A DNA stretch of 64,000 nt from Diphasiastrum complanatum (Eukaryota; Streptophyta; Lycopodiopsida; Lycopodiales; Lycopodiaceae): NCBI GenBank assembly GCA_029204225.1, contig CM055108.1, positions 23,532,749-23,596,748 of the forward strand, given 5' to 3'. This document shows positions 48,450 to 58,600 of the stretch, piece by piece. Position numbers and translations under genes: made by a program. The notes under the pieces are model-generated. The model did not search any database, was not told where the DNA came from, and worked only from the letters and a program-made list of their open reading frames with translations. Position 1 is the first letter of the stretch. Each line of letters opens with the position of its first letter.

Positions 48450-51400
48450 TATGTCTTTTCCATGCCAAAAGGCATATAAGACAGATTCGCTCACGGTTGT
48501 TGGGTTTGATGGAGTTTGTTAGTTCTCGAATAAGGAAGCTATGCCAGTCGTATGGCACAACGGAGGGGTTAGGGAACTCCAGAAAGGATTCCACTATCTG
48601 ACTCAGCAACGTGGACTGGATTCTGTCCTTGCAAAATGTTGAAATAACCAAAAAGTTATTCAACAGATGCGCAGCTGCCTGGATGACGGGTTCCGTGATA
48701 GCTTCTATCAGGTAACCATTGTTATTCTGGATGGGGATTTCTGGTGTGGTTTGGGTGACGAATGGTTTGATCAGAGCTTTGGCGTGGCGATGGGAGATGG
48801 GTTGACGATCACCGGACATAATGCCAACGGTGATCATCGAGTCGACATTAATCCTGACCTTGTACGTGGTACCTTGGTACAGGAAGTAGAAACGAGTCAT
48901 GTCCTCGTCCCAGGTGGCGTAAGCGTGAAGGGCGAGGCCCATGTTAATCTCAGAATGGAAGAGTGCCGAGTAAAAACCCATTGCTTCAAGGAGGGGCCCG
49001 GCTGTCTACAGCCATGGTTGGATCAAAGTGTCAGAGGGTAGAGGCCAACTCTGTGTGGCCTCGGGGGTGCCATGCTGGATCACCTATTTGGCGCCAGAGT
49101 CTTTAGAGGATGAGGAGGCCATGTTAGTAATGATGATTAGTGGTCGAAAAAGTCAAAAAAGTAGAAAAACGGTAGAAAGTGACAATGATTGTAGTTCAGA
49201 GCGTAGATCGGTGTTTGATATGAGCAGATGACAGCTGGTAGGAAGTTTGGTTGAAAACAGAAGACTTGGTATTTTCAGTGGAAATTTCGGCAGAGCTTCG
49301 CTAGCAAAGGTGACAAATGACTCGAATTTAGCCCTTATATAGCGGAATTTAGAGTGTGTATTAGGCGATACTCACTTTCCCTTGTTCAGTTCCACCCAAA
49401 TTTTGGTAGGCACCTTCTTCACAAAATTCTAAGACCTCAGGGAAGTCTGCGAGAGTTCAGAAGGTGATTTGACTGCTATGCAAAGGTTCTGCGAGGGTTC
49501 AAGCTGTCTGCGAGGGTTCAACTCTCGCAGGAAGTGATCTCTCTTCACAACTTGTTCCTGTGATTGGATTTTCAAAATCAGACCATGTAGACAGGCTAAT
49601 TTCACTACTTTGATTCCATTTAGGCGCCTTGCGAGAGTTGGTAAGTTGATCTTGATGCTCTGCGAGGGTTCTGAAAATTCTGCTTCTGGGAACTCTCGCA
49701 TACACTAAAAAATAATGATTTCTCTATCAGGAACTCTCGTAGAGATTTTCATGGATGCATCTAGGTTAGATCTGGTACCTGTCCAATTTTCAAGAGCTAT
49801 CTCCCAGAGGATCTCAAAAAATCATGAAAAAAGTGCTCCTTCAGAGTGTTTTTTGACGAGATTTCGAGATTTTCTGGTTTTTAGCTTTTATAAACTGGTA
49901 ATCAGCTTCATCTAGGCTTGATCTGACTGTTGATAGTGCTCTAGAAGTTCTGATGGATTTCTGGTAGTAGATCCCTCAGTCAGTCTGATGATCTGCCTCC
50001 TTTTTGGCCCTATCAGGATCTGGATCTTCCTTGGATTCTGATGGATTTTCCCGATCCTGCCAGATCTGGCTGATTTGGCTTGATCTCCTTAGATCTAGTG
50101 GTAATGGCTGAGCAGATAAACTTTTTGTAACGTGCCACCCCCAATCTGGATCTGCCTTACTGTGGTAGCCAGTACTTGTGCAACCGGCTACCATTGATGG
50201 GTGTGTCGAAGGGCGTCCCATCAAGCTGTTCTAAGTTCACGGCCCCATGATTAAGAATTTCCTTGATCCTATAAGGACCTTTGCCCATGAATTTTAACTT
50301 CTCCTTGATCGCCTTGGTTTTATACATCAGGACCAGATCTCCTGAACGAAGATCCTTCTTTTGTAATCTACAATCATGCCAAGCCTTGCATCTTTCCTTT
50401 TCCGCTGCTAGTGCATGCATAGCTAGTAAGCGTGTTTCACAGAGTTTATGCAGAGCTTCGTGGCGTAGCTGTAGAGATTTGGACTCATTAAGACGTTGCG
50501 CGGTGGCAATCCTTAATGATGGAACTAAAAACTCTACTGGCATCACATCATCCTCACCATATACCAATTGGAAGGGTGTTTGATCAGTGCTCTCTTTATA
50601 TGCTGTCTTGAATGCCCACAGTGCAGCATGCAACTTGTGTTCCCAATCTGATCTACTAGCTTCAATTGTTTTCGTGAGCACACTACACAGGATCTTATTG
50701 GATGATTCTGCTTGCCCATTACCACGAGGATAATAAGGCATACTGGTTCTGTGGATCATGAAGAATTCCTCCAACAGGACCTTGATGGTCTCGTTGATGA
50801 AATGGCTTCCGCGATCACTGACTAGTTCCACCGGGCCACCCGAAGCGCACAATGATATTTTCATAAAGGAACTTGCCAGTGGTCCTAGCATCTGCTACTC
50901 GTACTGCCTTGGCTTCGACCCATTTGGTGAGGTAGTTTGTGGCTACGATTATGTATCGAGCCTGGGAACTCCTTGCTACAGGGTGAATTGGACCAATATA
51001 ATCCAATCCCCATTTTTCAAACGGTGCTTGGGCTAAGACTGGGTGCAGTAGATCATAGTTCAATCTCGTTGGTCTTCTTGCCCTTTGGCACACATCGCAC
51101 TTTTTCAAGTATTCCTCTGTGTCTTTATGAATCGTTGGCCACCAACATCTTTCATTACAGAATCTTGCGAACTGTAATGTCAGATGCAAAATGACCTCCG
51201 CCCATGCCTTCATGTGAAAGCGAAATGATCTAGGTGGTCTCATGCTACAGCTCGTATCACATCCTTTTTCAGCAACAGTGCAGGATGATATGCTTTACAT
51301 TAGCTTTTCCTATGCTCCTACTTATTGACTTCAGTTTGTAGTATATAGTTATGTTATTCTTCTTTATGCATAGTTTTTGGAGACGTTTATATATGCTCCC

Positions 51401-54400
51401 ACAGTTACTACATATTTGACATGTACCTAGTAGTATTGGTCATCATTGACATCGTCTAGGAGGGCGGAAGATGTGTGTCCTCATAATAGGACGGGTAGTG
51501 CGAGCTGTGGCATGAATATGAGTGGTGCATTGTCTCTGATATCTGTGAGGGGATGTATCGACATCATCATCAGACTCTGTGTCTCGGCGTAGCCGTCTCC
51601 TAGAGAAGGAGGTAATCTGAGCCTGAGAGCTGGGATGTGATGAGCTGACTGGTACATATCACGTCGTCGAAGGAACATCTCCCATATCATAAGTGCAACA
51701 CAGCAAGGTTCCTCATATGCTATGAGCGATCGAAGTGTAGTGGGCATGTCTCAGAATAGGCAGTTGGTATCTCTCTCTGATCTCATAATATATGGGGCAT
51801 CTAAAGCTGAAGTGCTCCTCGGACTCCACCTCATGCAAGGAACATAGCTAGCAATCTCTCGTCCCTTAGGGTGCCCTGGAATCTCCCAGTCTCGATAGCT
51901 AGCTAATGTGATAATACTTTGAGCTGACCCAATGTGAATCGGAGACTGTGTGATAATCCTAAGGTCAGATATCGAGGTAGGACTGGAAATCCAGTGGTGT
52001 CCTGCTCCAAGAAATGAACCCGGTAGTAGTGGGGCTTAACCCCCAACTGATGCCAGGTACGATCGAGGTAGGCTCTATATAGAAACCGTCGGATATACTG
52101 GTGTGTACCCGAGGGGAGATATGTGATAGCGATACCAAATGAATCCATGAGGAAGTGTGATGCTTGAGAGAACCATGACAGCCGGTACCCCTGAGCCTGA
52201 AGATGGTGGGAGGACGTAAGCGAAATTCGTGTATATCTCTGCTCTGTATCTGGAAATGCCTGAACTCTTTGGATGTAGGTGATAAGTTGGAAGGCTGCAT
52301 CTATCTGGATAGGAGGAGTGGCAAACTCAGCAAGGATGATCTCATGTGCTTTGCACAAATCATGCGAGCTAACATGGTGGTATGCAAACGTGATATGTTG
52401 GGCCCAATGTGAAGAGGAGAGGCATGTACACCATACCTCTGTTGCATACAAGGCTGAATGGGTGACAAGAGTGTCAAAAAGTCTACATTTACTCAGAGCA
52501 TCTCGAATAGACTTACGGAAACAGAACCTCTCTAACTGAACAAGGGAAGTGTAACCTTTCCCAACTCTAGTAGTAGCCGCCGGTCTCATATTGAACGTCG
52601 GACCAGTGAAGAGTCCACCCAGGTAAGTGTATGAAGGAACCATGTCTAGAGGCTTTCTGTCAAAAGTAAGCTCCTGACGCTGCATGAAAGCCCGAGAAGT
52701 GTTGAGGACCATAACTTTGGTCTTTGCCATGTTCACCCCTAGGCCCCAACGGGCACAGAAAGTATATAAACAATCCAACTGTCTCTGTAATCCCTCTCTG
52801 GTATGAGAGACTAGTACCACATCATCCGCATACGGGAGAATAGCAATCAAAATGTTGCCAAGTCTACAACCGGCACTGCCACACTGAGAAATGACCCCCT
52901 CCAACTCATCAATGTGTAGTCCAAAAAGAACTGATGAAAGAGAGCATCCCTGCTTCACCACAATAGTACTCCAAATATGCTCAGAAATACCACTGCTATG
53001 TCAAAAACAGCCCAGAACTCTCTCATAGAGAGCCATGACAGCCAGAATGATATCCGTCGAGAAGCCTAGATCATGAAGTCTCTGAATGAGCAAGGAGCGT
53101 GAGACAGAATCGAAAGCTTTCCTGAAGTATACAAAACAGCAGTAAACCTTTTCCTTCCTGTACTTAGCTTCCTCGATAAGAGCTCCGAGGGTGAAGAGTA
53201 GTGAGCTCGGAGTAGTAAGCTCGGAAGAGTAGTGAGCTCGGAGTAGTGAGCTCGGAATCCTGCCTATCCCAGTGCATGCAATCTCCTGGACTCTGCCTCT
53301 GTACTAACTGCAGACCGAAGGATGGTGCCATATAACTTCGTGAGAACATGCCCAATCATGATAGCAGCAATGAAGATGTCCCTGTCCAAGCCGATATCAT
53401 GTCTAGTAATACGAATCCAGATGTAACGTGCGTGCTCATCATGCCTGATAAACTCAATCATCTGATGAAGGGACTCTCTGTAGAGACAAGCCGCCCTTCC
53501 AAAACCTCGGCCACTAGCTGATCTAGTCTCAGATCTGTATACCGAATCCCATCTATATCCAGGGAAAGTGGGTAGTCCACGCTCCTGACTCTCATGAGTC
53601 TCCATGAAAAGCAGTAGGTCTCATCCAGTAATGAAGTCAACCAGGTCACCTGCTGTGAAGGATGAATGGATGTCGTCGCAATTCCATACTCCAATTTGGA
53701 GATGGTGTGGATGGGGACCCGGGGTGCTCCCAAGCCCGGGGACCCCAAAACTCTAGCGCTGGGAGCTGCTAGGGGTGCCAGCAATAAATCTTACCTATCC
53801 ATCTCGGTAGATAGCCCGTCTGCTAGACTCTCGGGCCTCCTAGAGGAGGCGGAGGTAGGAGGCACAGTAGGCGGCGCCGCATTTTTAAGCAGCACTGCAT
53901 TTTTATCAGGCAGCAGTGCTGCCTGCTTGGCAGACAGCTCTGCATTCTTCTCAGGCAGCAGCGTTGCTGCTGCAGTAGAACGAGTGGGGGGGGGGCTTCT
54001 TTTGGGAGCCATCCCTGGCTAAAAAAAGGGGAGTGGAGCGAGGGAGGTGGGGCGAAGGACTAGGAGGGCGCTGCCTTGCTAGGAGGGCCGCCACCACTGG
54101 AGAGAGAGAGAGAGAAGAAGAAGAAGAAGAAGAAGCTTGTTTAATGTGTTTTCCATGCCAAAAGGCATATAAGACGGGGAAGTACATGTCAAGTATGTTT
54201 TACCAAAACAGGCAATGTCGTAAACACTGTTAACTGGGAAAATACTATTTAAATCCTATGAGGAGGCAGCATAGTTCAGGAAACATGGTATTATGACCAT
54301 TTACAGATCAACTGAACCCTCCTCATTTCTCTAACTCTACTTCTACCTCTACTCTCTCTATTCCTTTTTTGATTTCCACGAAGTGCATTGTCCCGTCTTT

Positions 54401-55552
54401 GTAGATGAGACGTTTGCCCATGTCTTTCGCTCGTTGACGAGCTTTCTTCCGTTCTTCCACCTGTACCCTCCTTTAATGTGGCTCGCTAACGGAGTGCCTC
54501 TCGCCTATGTGTTGCTGATGAGAAGCGGATTACTAGGGTTTCCGCATCCTTTTTGCGCCAGGCCTTGTCCAAGTCGGTATCATGATGGTGGAGCGTGTCC
54601 GTTAAAAATTTCTTAGCTTCGTTGGTAGCATCTTGCGTGTCCGGAAGTCCTCGTACACGAACATTTAGGGAGAGTATTAGTGATGTCTATATGGTCCTCA
54701 AAGGTACAAAAGACTGAAAAGGTACACATCAGTGTGATAGTATCAAGGAGCATACAAACGTCTACGACAGAGAAGTAAATGTCGAGATTATCTCTACTCA
54801 AACAAATGGTTTGTGTGATACTCTCTAACGTCGAATTCAATGTCTAAATGGAACTAGGAAATCATCCTTGGGATCTGATTCTGCATCGCCGGAACGTCGT
54901 TTTGGAAGAAAGAAGTGAGCCACATCTGGGAGCAGGCAGCATCGGCACTCTTATCAAGGCGTGTGTAATATAATATACTAGGAAAAATGGCATCGATCTG
55001 AAAAGGAGAAGCACCAAACTCGGCCAGGATAATCTGATCTGAAACAGACATGCTAGCAACAGTAAGCAGTGAATCGAAAATGCAACGCTTACTATCAATA
55101 TCTCTAATATGGCCTCTGAGTCTCTCCATATGAACAAGGGAAGCTTTCCCCTTGCTCAATATCGGACTCTCTATACGAACAAGGGAAGCGTTCCACATGC
55201 TCAATCTATACAAAAATAGGACCAAAAAAAGTATGCCAAAATAGGTGTAAGAGGAAACTATCTCTACAGGCTACCTGTCCACAATAGATGACTATCTTTG
55301 CACATAAGATCAGAATGTAGCCAAGATCATATAATCTTGGTCTTCTCGATATTGACAGCTGATCCCCATTCTCTGTAATTTGACTGTAGCAAATCCATAT
55401 GTTGCTGCAATCCTTATTAAGAGTGAAAGACTAAAGCCACATCATCAGCATCTAATAAGATACAAATCAGAATATCACCCAACTTGCAACTTCACCATCA
55501 TCTCTAGAAATGACAGCCTTTAACTCATCAAGATATATGCCAAACAAAGTAG

Positions 55553-55620
<68 letters not shown>

Positions 55621-58600
55621 AAAAAATTTTAGTCCTTAGACGCTGAAAAGTATATAAGACCAAATAGTACAGGTCAAGTGTGATAGTCTATGTAGGAGCA
55701 CAAAGACATGTCTCCAAAAATAAACTCAAAATGAGAACTAGTCTCTGAACGTAATGAACGTAATGAACATAATGAACATCTCATGAAAATTGAGTTCGAA
55801 AAGAACTTAATGAACTCTAAGAGAACTAAACGATCTCGCTGCATAAAAGACCAAGTACTGTAAATAATACCATGATATAATGATATCCTAGTCAAAGCAA
55901 AGAGCTGTACATATATGAAAATCAGATAACAGGTCTTGGTAGAGCTGGGACTACTGAAATAAGAAAGGATAGATGCTCCCGTCAATTCTAGGACTGCTTC
56001 CTGATTTTCTGACAACCATTGATCAAAGTAACATCATCGTACTGCTTGCAACCTCCATTCTTAATGCAAAGTTTGATTCGCATTCCTGTTTATGGCTGAG
56101 ACACATGTAGGAACAAATCGCATCAAGTGCTTGTCTTTTTTAGTCTGCTGGTATGCATCTTGGAAGAGTGTGGGCTACCAGATTCTCTTGTGATAGTTGC
56201 CATGAGAAGCACTTGAACTAGAAAGATTCAATGACTTGGACCATGTAATGAGCTAGAATGGAAATCAACATTGAAATGCATGGTACTTGCAATCATGGCT
56301 GAAAAATTAAAGTGAGAAAGTAAAACTAATCAGCTCGCTGCAGAAGGAGATTCATATGCTGTTGCAGCTACATTACAACAATAATACCAACGTGATGGAG
56401 TCCAGTCAAAGAATGGAACTTGAATTTAGGAAAAAAATCATATTCAAACTGGTAAAGAAAGTTACACCTGATTTCATTGCTGTGTGTGAGCCCTTAATTT
56501 TGGGCACATTCAGAAAACCTGCTGCACAACCTATCAGTGCTCCACCAGGAAATATGGTCTTGGGGATTGACTGTTAAATGATTCATGCCAGGAGTCAGCA
56601 TATAGATAAGCTTTTCCACTTTTGAACATGATGTGGCTTATCTTGAGCAGTTTAGTTGTTGACTTAACAAAGTTTAAAGGTAGACCTGAAAGCCACCCTC
56701 ATTCAGAGTCCGTGCACCATATTGCACAACTCTCCCTCCTTCAAGTAGTGGCCTTATTGACGGATGATGCTTCAGACGCTGTGTGACAAGAATCCCCAAG
56801 TCCATCACCATAACAAATATAAGACCACATGGATACATAATATGACCAAACTGATTCCAACAATCAGGCCAAACTCACGTCCAGTGAAAATGAATAAAAC
56901 TTCAGTAAAACAAAGTTCAATATTCCAAAAACACATGGATAACAGGATACTTGGAAAGTAATTCTTTGAAGCTTATGCATGATGGGTTTCTGTATGGAAG
57001 GAAATATGCTGAATTAGATAGAGATAATCCACATGTATAACTGTCATAATCATCCTGGTGTTCAAAATCTTTGTCATATCGAAACATTTGCCTTGGTGAA
57101 AATACTTTCTCATCGCAAAGAATGAAAAATAATACTTAAAAGATATGAAAACCTTTGTCATATCGAAACATTTGCCTTGGTGAAAATACTTTCTCATCGC
57201 AAAGAATGAAAAATAATACTTAAAAGATATGTTCTGTGACCGGAAATTGTTCATCAGAAGCAGCTCCGAGTGAACTAAAACAGTCTGTCATATCAATCAT
57301 ACAAGAGACAGCATGTTCGCATGTCTTCTAGTCAGAACTTCCTAGAGTGGGATGGTGGCCCCAGGGCGATCTGGGCAGTAGTACATGAAGTTGCTATAAG
57401 GTAATTTATTTGTACCAAGATGTGAGTTGGCAGTTTTCGAGCTTGCTTGACTCATTTTCTCCTGGTAGTTGGACTATTTATTCAAAAAGCTGCAACAAAA
57501 GAATTTTAAAGCTGCACTTAAGTCCCAAATAAATTAAACAAGACTTCGAAGACTAACCAAAACATCAAAATTGCAACCACTCTACAAACTTAAGCCTATC
57601 AAAACTTTGTAATGATGCTATCGTTAAGAGAAACGAGGCCTTCTTTCAATGAGCTAAATGCTATCTTACTACAGGAAGAAATGAGACGACAAAATATTGT
57701 CAACAGGGACGATTTCAAGGAACGGGCATTTCTAGCAAAGAAGCAAGAACAAAGTTCCAAGAAGGGTGGCAAAGGGAAGAAGAAGAAGAAGAAGAAGAAG
57801 AAGCAGCAATCAAACCGGTCAGAAGATGGAAAGAAAGTGGTTCGAAAAGGAAACTGCTTTATTTGTGGAAAATCAGGACATTATGCAAAGGAATGCTGGC
57901 ACAACAAGTTCAAGAAGCAACACATGGTGGTGCAGTTTGATGAAAAGTGGTGTCGCATCAAGAAGAAAGATAATGAAGTAGTAGTTGAGGGCATACTTGC
58001 AGGGCGGTTGTACAAACTTCAAGCTCAGGTGGTGGATCATCATGCAAGTGCTGCGGATATTGGATCAGTGAGTAAGTTATGCCACGAAAGGTTTGGACAT
58101 CTGAATTACAAAAGTCTACAAGTCTTGAGGAAATTTAACATGGTTATAGGTTTACCTCAAGTTGTTTTTGATCACAAGGTTTGCGAAGGCTGTGTCTTAG
58201 GCAAGCATCATATGAAGAAATTTTTGCCTAGTACATTCAGGGTGAAAAATGTTCTAGAACTTGTTCATATAGATTTGTGTGGTCCCATGAGGACTCAATC
58301 TTATGGGGGAGCAAGTTACTTCATGGTATTTGTGGATGACTAATCTAGGAAGACATGGATTTATCTTCTGAAGAATAAGTGTGAAGCTTTCAAGTATTTC
58401 ACATGGTTTAAGACACAGGTGGAAAAAGAAACAGATAGACAAATCAAGATACTCCACTTGGACAAAGGGGGAGAGTAACTATCTATGGAATTTTAGGTGT
58501 TTTGCAAGGATCATGAAATGGAGTTGTAGAAAGAAAGAACCGGTCTATAGTGAAAACTGTGAGGAGTATGCTCAAGAGTAAAAATCTTCCAAATATGTCA

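Noticed and set aside
50157-51243. Integrase ORF considered as a domesticated host gene
   Set aside because: It has a frameshift and neighbours typical of a truncated gypsy element, with no sign of host splicing.
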